Source: Bacteroidaceae bacterium (GTDB taxonomy: Bacteria; Bacteroidota; Bacteroidia; Bacteroidales; Bacteroidaceae). From it: DNA of 61,871 bases. The notes under the pieces are model-generated. The model was not told where the DNA came from. It did no database searches and was given only the letters and a program-made list of their open reading frames with translations. Below are positions 32,886 through 40,632 of the stretch, in pieces. Each line of letters begins with the position of its first letter. Position 1 is the stretch's first letter. Made by a program: the position numbers and the translations under genes. The DNA lies in contig JAKSJE010000003.1 in NCBI GenBank assembly GCA_024398405.1, forward strand, positions 1 through 61,871. Reading direction: 5' to 3'.

Positions 32886-35536
32886 CTCAGGAGTGTCTTC
32901 CTTGATATGGTCATTCCGTTTTCGAGGAGTTGCCTGCTGATCACGACACCGCGCGCACTGCCGCTCACTTCCCTGCCGTCGAGGCTGTAGTACCTGGTGC
33001 TCACCACGGTCCTGATGCCGTTGTCGGCGCTCTCGATGCAGTCAGGACTGACGGACTCGAGCTGGAAGCAGTAGTCGGCCTTGGCGTTGGTGTCCACCTT
33101 GTCGTAAGGTGACTTCCATGTGAACGTGCTCTTCCAGTACAGGTTGTCTGCCATTCTCTGTATCGCGAAGTTCTCGTCATCCTCGTTGACTGTCCAGAAA
33201 CGGAACGAGTCAGGTGCTGAGCCATTGGTCTCGACATAGCCGTCGCGGGTCACGAAACCGTCGGTGCCCGATATGGTGGTGCCGCTCTCCCCGTTGTCGG
33301 CGAAGAGGAAGTTGAAGTTCAGGTCTGAGTATTCCATGGCGTTCTTGTCGCAATAAGCCTGCAGGTCGGCCTCGTTCTTCATGGCTGCGTAATAGTGGGT
33401 TGACGTTGACATGTTCGTCTGGGCGAAGTGTTTCCCGTCGGTGGTGTTCACCCTGAACTCGCCCACGATGACCTTCTCGAACGGATAGCGCGACTCCTTG
33501 AGGCTGCTGGCTGCGGCTTGTATCTTGCCGGCGAGGGCGTCAAGGCTGCTCTGGTCCCACGTCGGGTCGCCTGCCTCGGCGGCGTCGATGGCGGCCGACG
33601 CCTCCTCCAGAAGACCCAGGAGAGTCTGGTAGAGGGTCTCGTCGTATTTGCCGCTCTCGTGTCCGATGTTCTCCTCGCCGATCTCGTCCATGATGGTCAC
33701 GGCGTCGTAGATGGCGTTGGTGAGCCTGGTAGGGTCACCGGCCTCGTAGAGGTTGAAGAACAGTTTGCCGCTCTCAGCCGCCATCTTGGCTGTGATAGGC
33801 TCTTCCTCGTTGATGCGTGAGATGATGAAGAACTTGTTGAACTGGGTTCCGGCGCTGCTGTTCCTGTTGGTGGTGTAGCAGTCAATCTCCGTCGTGACCA
33901 CGTCACCGGCTTTCATGTAAACATAGAAATTGCCATCCACCGGTGCCATGCCACCCATGCCGTCATTAGCCACGCTGCCGTATTCCACCGCATAGATGTC
34001 GTTGTTCACGTCGCCTGTCTTGTACTCCACCGTCTGCAGGCCGCCCTTATGGAAGAAGTTCCTGACGTAGAGCGGGTTCTCCACCTTCGGGTTGGGGTTT
34101 GGTCTCACCACATTGTATATCACGTTGTATATTCCGTCCTCAGGAGCTTTGAAGACGACAGTCGGAGCGTCGCTCGTCATTGGGTGGAACGCACCGTTAT
34201 CGGTGATGTAGAACCAGTCGTTCGACCCCTTGTACCATGCCACCTCCTTGCTCTGGTTCGATGAGTCATGGGCTGTCAGCCTGGTGTAGGTGCCGTTGTT
34301 GCTGTGGCGGTAGAAGCCCCAAGGCGCGTCCTCGTTGTGCGACATGAGCTCGGCGTCGCCGGTCACGGTGATGCTGCCGTCATCGCCCTTCACACCGTTC
34401 CAGAGGACGTAGTTGCCCTCGCAGCCGAGGTCCATCCTCACCTCCGAGGCCACGACGGCGTCGTAGGCTGCCCTCACCTTCTCGTAGTACGTCGCCTCGT
34501 TGAGCGAGTTGATCCTACCGTTCTCGTGGTCCTGACGGATTTGCTCCACGACAGCGTAGAAAGCATCCACGCTCTCACGGCTCACTTGCCCGAAGTCGGT
34601 TCCGACCTCCATCCCTATGATGTCCTGCTCCAACTCGTCGATATAGTCGATGAGGGCTCCGAAGTCCACCGTCCTGTAAGGGTCAACGAACAGGTCCTCG
34701 CCCGCGGCCTCGCTCGCGTCAACCTTCTCGGCGTCGAGCGACTGCATGAAACTACGCGCCTGGAAGTCACGCGCCCATGCCGAGTTCAACGGCACGTTCC
34801 TCGTGTCCTCCACGAACGACACGATGTCGCCCTTCCTCAGGTTCATGGCGAACGTGAAGGCCGTAGGCTCCTGGTCCAGGTAGCGACACCCACCGCCGCC
34901 GGCAAGGCTGCTGCTTGTGCCGTCCCAGTCAGGCCTCGTTCCTGCCGTGGACGTGTAAGGGAAGTCAAGCCCGGTCTCCAGCACGGTGCCCAAATCCTTC
35001 CCGAACCTGAACAGCGGAACGATGTCGAGACTCCCGAACCCCTCTCCGATGTCCTGGCGGATGACGCTGCCGCTGAACCGGTAACAACCATCCTCCGGGG
35101 CCGTGAAGTTGATGGCCGCCGTCTTCTCGTCGTTGCCGTTCAACTCGAAACCATAGCCCTCGCGAGGGTCGAAGCCCACATAGACGAACCTGCTCTTGCT
35201 GTCGTTCCTGACGTTCACGAACAGCGAGTCATGCCAGGCAGTCCTCGTGTTGCTCGCCCATGTGAGCTCTCCGTTGTTAACCACACCGTCAATCTCGCAT
35301 ATCAGCCTACCGCCGACATGCTCCACCTGATAGACGTCCACGTAGTTCACCGTGCTGCTGTCGCTGCACACGGCGAAGTCCGAGAAACCGTCGGCTGAGG
35401 TGTATTTCTGGAAACTGAAACCATTTGCCCCTCCATCCATGAATTGCTCCAGGGTCATGTCTGTCAGTCTGAGGGTCTGGGCGTTCATGGCAAGTGGCAA
35501 GAACGCGGAAACGATAAAAGCGAAGTTCTTTCCCAT
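32882..35536 (-). CDS. Large secreted protein of unknown function, first gene of the hydrolase operon
   Basis: An 884-residue protein with a signal peptide (FIVSAFLPLAMNAQ). It contains beta-rich segments that look like carbohydrate-binding sandwiches (INFTAPEDGCYRFSGSV and VVFKAPEDGIYNVIYNVV are two related strands) separated by helical FIVAR-like spacers (about 285-355 and 620-690). The C-terminus (TRYYSLDGREVSGSARGVVI) resembles a type IX secretion tail. No catalytic family is recognised. Position at the head of the operon and the paired sandwich domains suggest glycan binding or a new hydrolase; this is inference. Confidence 0.75.
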   Translation of the reverse strand: MGKNFAFIVSAFLPLAMNAQTLRLTDMTLEQFMDGGANGFSFQKYTSADGFSDFAVCSDSSTVNYVDVYQVEHVGGRLICEIDGVVNNGELTWASNTRTAWHDSLFVNVRNDSKSRFVYVGFDPREGYGFELNGNDEKTAAINFTAPEDGCYRFSGSVIRQDIGEGFGSLDIVPLFRFGKDLGTVLETGLDFPYTSTAGTRPDWDGTSSSLAGGGGCRYLDQEPTAFTFAMNLRKGDIVSFVEDTRNVPLNSAWARDFQARSFMQSLDAEKVDASEAAGEDLFVDPYRTVDFGALIDYIDELEQDIIGMEVGTDFGQVSRESVDAFYAVVEQIRQDHENGRINSLNEATYYEKVRAAYDAVVASEVRMDLGCEGNYVLWNGVKGDDGSITVTGDAELMSHNEDAPWGFYRHSNNGTYTRLTAHDSSNQSKEVAWYKGSNDWFYITDNGAFHPMTSDAPTVVFKAPEDGIYNVIYNVVRPNPNPKVENPLYVRNFFHKGGLQTVEYKTGDVNNDIYAVEYGSVANDGMGGMAPVDGNFYVYMKAGDVVTTEIDCYTTNRNSSAGTQFNKFFIISRINEEEPITAKMAAESGKLFFNLYEAGDPTRLTNAIYDAVTIMDEIGEENIGHESGKYDETLYQTLLGLLEEASAAIDAAEAGDPTWDQSSLDALAGKIQAAASSLKESRYPFEKVIVGEFRVNTTDGKHFAQTNMSTSTHYYAAMKNEADLQAYCDKNAMEYSDLNFNFLFADNGESGTTISGTDGFVTRDGYVETNGSAPDSFRFWTVNEDDENFAIQRMADNLYWKSTFTWKSPYDKVDTNAKADYCFQLESVSPDCIESADNGIRTVVSTRYYSLDGREVSGSARGVVISRQLLENGMTISRKTLLR

Positions 35537-35589
35537 AATGTAATAGTATGATTGTTAATAGTCAGTCTTGCGAATTCAGGTTCGTACCG

Positions 35590-35621
35590 CAAAAGTACAA
35601 AAACAATATGTAACCGCCAAA
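35590..35621 (-). promoter_or_regulatory. Promoter of the polysaccharide-degradation operon
   Basis: On the minus strand TTTG (35621-35618), 20 nt, then TACTTTTG (35597-35590), a close match to TTTG-N20-TAnnTTTG. It lies about 55 nt before the ATG of the 884-residue protein. Confidence 0.75.
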
Positions 35622-35698
35622 TAATAATGATGTTTTTTGCGGTCAGGCCACCGCTACGCCGCCCATTGGCGAGCGCAAGGCCTTGCAGTCTCCCCCAT

Positions 35699-35744
35699 CC
35701 CCATGACCATACTCCGGAGCACCCCATGACCATACTCCGGAGCA
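35699..35744. repeat. Two copies of a 23-bp direct repeat
   Basis: A 23-bp unit containing ATGACCATACTCCGGAGCAC is repeated twice head to tail, with identical copies. It includes the palindrome CTCCGGAG. Confidence 0.75.
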
Positions 35745-35828
35745 CCCCACCGCCATACCGCCATGACCTGCTCCGCCACGCCGGAAGACCACCACGTCGC
35801 CCGCTCCTCCGCCACGTCACCCTCTCTT

Positions 35829-35938
35829 CCCATCGCATCCACCCTCATCTCCCATCGCATCCACCCTCACCTCCCATCGCATCCTCTCTCACCTCCCATC
35901 GCATCCTCCCTCATCTCCCATCGCCCGTCCACTCACCT
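35829..35938. repeat. Five copies of a 22-bp tandem repeat
   Basis: Units begin CCCATCGCATCC and end TC(A)(T/C)CT, at 35829, 35851, 35873, 35895 and 35917. The last copy is more diverged. Strong pyrimidine strand bias. A period of 22 rules out a conserved reading frame. Confidence 0.85.
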
Positions 35939-35979
35939 GATAGGTCACTCACGCTCTGCAAGTATCGCATGAACGCTAT

Positions 35980-36163
35980 GAAACATTACTAACCTTTCCA
36001 CTGAAACATTACTAACCTTCACATGGAAACATTACTAACCTTCACATGGAAACATTACTAACCTTCACATGGAAACATTACTAACCTTTCCACCGAAACA
36101 TTACTAACCTTCCCATGATAACATTACTAATCTTTCATAGCAACCATTACCAACCTTCATCAC
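35980..36163. repeat. Eight copies of a 23-bp tandem repeat
   Basis: The core GAAACATTACTAACCTT starts every 23 bp from 35980 to 36141. Copies 2-4 are identical, copies 1, 5 and 6 vary in the last 8 bases, and copies 7 and 8 are degraded. There are no spacers, so this is a minisatellite, not a CRISPR array. Confidence 0.9.
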
Positions 36164-36503
36164 ATGATGAAAGCGCTCTGCCAAGTGTCCAGCCGCTGAC
36201 CGCACCGACACAAACCGCTGTCGCATGAGATGTCAAGTGCCGGCTGTGCCGGCGAGTTCAGCCATATCCCTATTCTCTTGCTTCATCCATCACATCGTGA
36301 TTCCCCTCCCGAACGGCTCCCGCCCGCAAGCAAGTGTCTCCTGAGACTTACGACTGCCTTCTGTCGTGAGGTGTCTGTGAGTGGCGTGTCTGGCTTTGTG
36401 CCTTGTGCTTGCCGGAGGTCAGGCGTGTCGAGTCTATCGGTGGCGACGAACTGCCAGGATGCCGCGCCGGTGGAATGAAAATGCGAAATAAGCCGACATT
36501 TTT

Positions 36504-36534
36504 TTTGTATTTCCCTCAGTTTGCACTAACTTTG
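36504..36534 (+). promoter_or_regulatory. Promoter of GSCFA and murF-alr
   Basis: TTTG at 36504-36507, 19 nt, TAACTTTG at 36527-36534: a full Bacteroidetes consensus. The ATG follows only 8 nt after the -7 box, so the transcript is nearly leaderless. Confidence 0.8.
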
Positions 36535-36542
36535 CAGTCAAT

Positions 36543-37340
36543 ATGGATTTCAGGACGAAGGTTGACATTGGCAAGACGGGTCTGGCGATGAGTCATGATG
36601 ATGACTTTTTGCTACTTGGGAGTTGCTTCTCGGACAGCATAGGTGAGAAACTCGTCAACGGAGGGTTTCGTTGTGTGGTCAATCCCCTCGGCACGTTGTA
36701 TAACCCGGCGTCGATTGCCTCTGCCCTAACCGAGCTTCTGAAACCCACTGGCGAACGCGACCGCGCGTTCTTCGACTGGCTGCACTCAAAGGCCGATCAT
36801 GACGCTGCGCTGACAAGGGACTATGACTATGTGTTCGTGACTTTCGGCACGGCATGGATATACCGTCTGAAAGCGAGCGGTCTGATTGTGGCGAACTGCA
36901 GGAAGCAGCCCGACCGGCTTTTCCGGAGGGAGCGGCTGACCGTCGGGGAGATAACGGAGACGTGGGCGGGAATCATCACGGACTGGGCATCGCATAATGG
37001 CAGGACGAGGTTCTTGTTCACGGTCAGTCCGATACGCCACAAGAAGGACGGTTTCCATGAGAACCAGCTGAGCAAGTCAACGCTGCTCCTTGCCATCGAC
37101 GGACTGTGCGGGATGTTTCCTGACAGGTGCGTGTATTTCCCTGCCTACGAGTTGATGATGGATGAGTTGCGCGACTACCGGTTCTATGCCGAGGACATGG
37201 TCCATCCATCGGGTGTCGCCGTCGATTATATCTGGGAACGATTCCAGGAGGAGTTCTTCTCGCCGCAGACACGCCAGAGGACATCGGAACACGAACGACA
37301 GAGAAGGAAAGAAAACCATATCACGATATGTACAAAGTAA
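36543..37340 (+). CDS. GSCFA-domain protein
   Basis: A 265-residue protein of the GSCFA family, an SGNH-hydrolase-like group. The defining motif, LLLGSCFSDSIGEKL, is at about residue 26, with NPLGTLYNPASI shortly after. Other blocks are VTFGTAWIY, FTVSPIRHKKDGFHENQLSK and a C-terminal His motif (DMVHPSGVAVDYIW), consistent with a Ser/His hydrolase site. Substrate is not known. It overlaps the start of murF-alr by 13 bp and is probably translated together with it, which hints at a cell-envelope role. Confidence 0.9.
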   Translation: MDFRTKVDIGKTGLAMSHDDDFLLLGSCFSDSIGEKLVNGGFRCVVNPLGTLYNPASIASALTELLKPTGERDRAFFDWLHSKADHDAALTRDYDYVFVTFGTAWIYRLKASGLIVANCRKQPDRLFRRERLTVGEITETWAGIITDWASHNGRTRFLFTVSPIRHKKDGFHENQLSKSTLLLAIDGLCGMFPDRCVYFPAYELMMDELRDYRFYAEDMVHPSGVAVDYIWERFQEEFFSPQTRQRTSEHERQRRKENHITICTK

Positions 37341-39727
37341 GCGACATCACGCGTGTGATTCATGCGGAGCGGAGGGGATGCGAGGACGCGGTCATCAACT
37401 GGCTGCTGATTGACAGCCGTTCGCTGTGTTTCCCGGAAGAGACATTGTTCTTCGCCCTGACGACACGGAAGAACGACGGGCACAGATACATCGATGAGTT
37501 GTACCGCCGGGGAGTGAGGAACTTCGTGGTCAGCAGGATTCCGTTCGAGATGGAGGGCTACAAGCTATGCAATTTCCTCGTGGTCAATGACACGCTCGAA
37601 GCGTTGCAGACGCTTGCCGCTCACAACCGTCAGCAGTACGACACCCCGGTGGTGTCGATAACAGGGAGCAACGGAAAGACCACGGTGAAGGAGTGGCTCT
37701 ACCAGTTGCTCTCGCCCGACTTCAATGTCTGCCGTTCGCCGAGAAGCTACAACTCCCAGTACGGAGTGCCGCTCTCGCTATGGCTGATGGACAAGCATCA
37801 TGACCTGGCCATCATAGAGGCCGGAATCTCACATGTGGGGGAGATGGATAAACTGGAGCGTATCATACGCCCTACGGTGGGTGTGCTCACCAACATAGGC
37901 CAGGCGCATCAGGAGAACTTCGGCTCGGTAGGGGAGAAGAGGATGGAGAAGATGAAACTGTTCCGCAACTGTGAGAAGGTGGTGTCACCGGAATGGCTTG
38001 AAGTAGTCGCGGCGGAGAAGACAGACGTGGATGCCCGCGTCAGATGCAAGGACCAAGAGGGGAACGTATATGAGTACGGCATCCCGTTCATCGACGACGC
38101 ATCCATAGAGAACTCACTGACCTGCCTTGCCACTTGCATAGCCCTGAGGTCGTACTTGCCGGCGTTGTCGCTTCCGGCTCTCCTCCCTCGCTTCCGGACC
38201 CTCGAGCCAGTGGCCATGCGTCTTGAGGTGAAGGACGGCAAGAACGGATGCACGCTCATCAACGACTCATACAACTCCGACATCCACTCACTCGACATAG
38301 CCCTCGACTTCATGAGCCGCCGGCCGGATACGAAGGAGCAGAGACGTACGCTGATACTCAGTGACATACTCCAGAGCGGAGAGTCCCCGCGAACCATATA
38401 CAAGAGGGTTGCCGAGATGGCCGAGAGCAGAGGCATCAGGAAGTTCATCGGGGTGGGTCCGGAGATTGGTTCGTGCGCCGACTATTTCTACATGGAGAGC
38501 CATTTCTTCCATGATACCGACGAACTGATAGAGAGTGACCTCTTCAACAACCTCAGCAACGAGTTCATCCTGATAAAAGGAGCCCGGCAGTTCCAGTTCG
38601 ACAGGCTTTCGGACCTCCTCACCCTGAAGGTCCACCAGACGATACTCGAGGTCAACCTCAACGCTCTGGCCGACAACGTGAGTTATTACCGCTCCTTCAT
38701 GCAGCCTGACACGAAGATGGTCTGCATGGTGAAGGCGTCGGCTTACGGCGCCGGCGCACTTGAGATAGGCAAGACGCTTCAGGACCGTGGCGTGGACTAC
38801 CTCGCCGTGGCGGTGGCTGACGAGGGCATGGAACTACGCAAGGCCGGCATCACAGCCAATATCATGGTGATGAATCCGGAGATGACCTCGTTCAAGATGC
38901 TGTTCGACTACAGTCTCGAACCTGAGGTGTACGAATTCCACCTGCTCGACTCACTGATCTCAGCGGCCGAGAAGGAGGGAATAACCAACTTCCCCATCCA
39001 CATAAAGATAGACACAGGGATGCACCGTCTCGGCTTCGACCCGGAGAAGGACATGGACCGGCTGACAAAGCGTCTGAGGAAACAGAATGCCGTGGTGCCT
39101 TGCTCGGTGTTCAGCCATTTCGTGGGCAGCGACGGGGACCAGTTCGACGAGTTCTCGCACAGGCAGTTCGCCCTCTTCGACGCCGCAAGCGACAGGCTGC
39201 AGGAAGCCTACAGCCATAAGATACTGCGCCACATCTGCAACTCCGCCGGCATCGAGCACTTCCCTCGCTACCATTCGGACATGGTGCGTCTGGGGCTGGG
39301 GCTCTATGGCATCAACCCTCGCGACAACAAGGTCATCAATAACGTCACTACGCTGAAGACCACGATCCTGCAGATCCGTGACGTTCCCGCAGGTGACAGC
39401 ATAGGGTACAGCCGCAAGACGTATGTGGAGCGGAACTCACGGATAGCAGCCATCCCCATCGGATATGCCGACGGGCTGAACCGGAAACTGGGCAACCGGA
39501 ACGGCTACTGTCTGGTGGGAGGCAAGAAAGCGGAATACGTCGGGAACATCTGCATGGATGTCTGCATGATAGATGTCACGGACATTGACTGCAAGGAGGG
39601 CGATCAGGTCATCATCTTCGGGAAAGACCTGCCGGTGACGGTGCTGAGCGATACACTCGGGACGATTCCGTACGAAGTCCTCACCGGAATATCCACGAGG
39701 GTGCAGAGAGTGTATGTGCAGGAATGA
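37328..39727 (+). CDS. murF-alr: Bifunctional MurF ligase / alanine racemase
   Basis: A 799-residue fusion typical of Bacteroidetes. The N-terminal MurF part adds D-Ala-D-Ala to the UDP-MurNAc tripeptide: ATP loop SITGSNGKTTVKEW (about residue 115), EAGISHVGEMDKLE, and LINDSYNSDIHSLDIALD. The C-terminal part, from about residue 430, is a PLP alanine racemase that makes D-Ala: the PLP lysine in MVKASAYGAGALEIG (about 465), HIKIDTGMHRLGFDPE, and the catalytic Tyr region IGYADGLNRKLG with GNICMDVCMIDV. Both active sites look intact, so precursor supply and ligation are made in one polypeptide. Confidence 0.95.
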   Translation: MYKVSDITRVIHAERRGCEDAVINWLLIDSRSLCFPEETLFFALTTRKNDGHRYIDELYRRGVRNFVVSRIPFEMEGYKLCNFLVVNDTLEALQTLAAHNRQQYDTPVVSITGSNGKTTVKEWLYQLLSPDFNVCRSPRSYNSQYGVPLSLWLMDKHHDLAIIEAGISHVGEMDKLERIIRPTVGVLTNIGQAHQENFGSVGEKRMEKMKLFRNCEKVVSPEWLEVVAAEKTDVDARVRCKDQEGNVYEYGIPFIDDASIENSLTCLATCIALRSYLPALSLPALLPRFRTLEPVAMRLEVKDGKNGCTLINDSYNSDIHSLDIALDFMSRRPDTKEQRRTLILSDILQSGESPRTIYKRVAEMAESRGIRKFIGVGPEIGSCADYFYMESHFFHDTDELIESDLFNNLSNEFILIKGARQFQFDRLSDLLTLKVHQTILEVNLNALADNVSYYRSFMQPDTKMVCMVKASAYGAGALEIGKTLQDRGVDYLAVAVADEGMELRKAGITANIMVMNPEMTSFKMLFDYSLEPEVYEFHLLDSLISAAEKEGITNFPIHIKIDTGMHRLGFDPEKDMDRLTKRLRKQNAVVPCSVFSHFVGSDGDQFDEFSHRQFALFDAASDRLQEAYSHKILRHICNSAGIEHFPRYHSDMVRLGLGLYGINPRDNKVINNVTTLKTTILQIRDVPAGDSIGYSRKTYVERNSRIAAIPIGYADGLNRKLGNRNGYCLVGGKKAEYVGNICMDVCMIDVTDIDCKEGDQVIIFGKDLPVTVLSDTLGTIPYEVLTGISTRVQRVYVQE

Positions 39728-39803
39728 GGCCGGCTTCACATGGGACCTCGCGCCAGGACGGAGGCATGGACGAACGCCAAAAAACGTGTTTTGAGAAAAA
39801 AAC

Positions 39804-39832
39804 TCCTGACTCCTGACTCCTGACTCCTAATT
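39804..39832. repeat. 7-bp tandem repeat upstream of frdCAB
   Basis: ACTCCTG is repeated three times plus a partial copy. It occupies the position where the -33 element of the frd promoter should be. Confidence 0.7.
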
Positions 39833-39838
39833 TTTTTG

Positions 39839-39846
39839 TAACTTTG
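39839..39846 (+). promoter_or_regulatory. frdCAB -7 element
   Basis: TAACTTTG, a perfect -7 box, is preceded by a T tract. The expected -33 TTTG is not at the right spacing. A TTTTG lies 45 nt upstream, across the 7-bp repeats. The frdC ATG is about 54 nt downstream. Confidence 0.6.
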
Positions 39847-39899
39847 CGGACAAGTAAATATCTTATAAATCTATATAATTACTTTAAACTCTAAAAGAC

Positions 39900-40589
39900 A
39901 TGTGGTTAATTAACTCATCAGTAGGAAAGAAGGTGGTTATGTCCGTTACGGGTATCAGCCTGATTCTGTTCCTCACATTCCACGGATGCATGAATGTTGC
40001 CGCTATCTTCAGCAAAGAAGCCTACAACACCATCTGTGAACTTTTGGGTGCCAACTGGTACGCACTGGTCGCTACATTAGCACTCGCGGCACTTGCTGTG
40101 ATTCACTTCGTGTACGCACTGATCCTCACGCTCCAGAACAAGAAGGCACGTGGTAACAACCGGTATTATGTGACTAACAAACCCGACAAGGTTGAGTGGG
40201 CCTCGCAGAACATGTTCGTTCTCGGACTCATCATTGTCATCGGCATCCTCATCCACCTCAAGGACTTCTGGTACAACATGATGTTCGCGGAGGTCATCGG
40301 GCAGCCTTATATGGGTGGTCATGCTCCTACGGACGGATATGCCTACATCCAGGATGTCTTCGGCAACCCTGTGTTCGTCGGACTCTACATCGTATGGTTC
40401 CTCGCTATCTGGTTCCATCTCACTCACGGATTCTGGAGCGCGATCCAGACTCTCGGCTGGAACGGTCACATCTGGTTCAAGCGCTGGAGGATTATCGGCA
40501 CCATCTACGTCACCCTCATCATGCTTCTCTTCGTCGCAGTCGCACTCTTCTTCTATCTCCAGAGTCTCGGCTGCTGCTGTTGCTTATAA
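39900..40589 (+). CDS. frdC: Fumarate reductase/succinate dehydrogenase cytochrome b subunit
   Basis: Membrane anchor, 229 residues, of the single-chain b-type with five expected helices. The N-terminus WLINSSVGKKVVMSVTGISL is characteristic, with conserved His residues in LFLTFHGCMN, AVIHFVYAL and WFHLTHGFWS as candidate haem ligands. In Bacteroidales this complex transfers electrons from menaquinol to fumarate. It heads a frdC-A-B operon and is 43 bp from frdA. The C-terminus ends in a run of cysteines (CCCC), which is unusual. Confidence 0.95.
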   Translation: MWLINSSVGKKVVMSVTGISLILFLTFHGCMNVAAIFSKEAYNTICELLGANWYALVATLALAALAVIHFVYALILTLQNKKARGNNRYYVTNKPDKVEWASQNMFVLGLIIVIGILIHLKDFWYNMMFAEVIGQPYMGGHAPTDGYAYIQDVFGNPVFVGLYIVWFLAIWFHLTHGFWSAIQTLGWNGHIWFKRWRIIGTIYVTLIMLLFVAVALFFYLQSLGCCCCL

Positions 40590-40632
40590 GTTCTAAATAG
40601 TAAAACGTAAATAGCTAAATAGTAATAACACT

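Larger units (their letters stand above)
35622..36503. other. Non-coding GC-rich spacer with tandem repeats
   Basis: About 0.9 kb between two outward-facing promoters without a credible gene. Frames that stay open here translate to low-complexity Pro/His/Ser sequence. The left half holds three sets of 22-23 bp tandem repeats; the right half (36164-36503) shows no recognised feature. Confidence 0.7.

Noticed and set aside
34268..35398. 376-residue + strand frame
   Set aside because: Antisense to the 884-residue secreted protein; Val/Arg-rich composition with no domain.
35552..35992. 146-residue open frame rich in Pro, His and Ser
   Set aside because: It only reads through the 22-bp repeats and low-complexity spacer, runs across a minus-strand promoter, and the repeat period is not a multiple of three.
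35980..36163. CRISPR array
   Set aside because: Repeats are directly contiguous with no unique spacers, unit length is 23 bp, and no cas genes are near.
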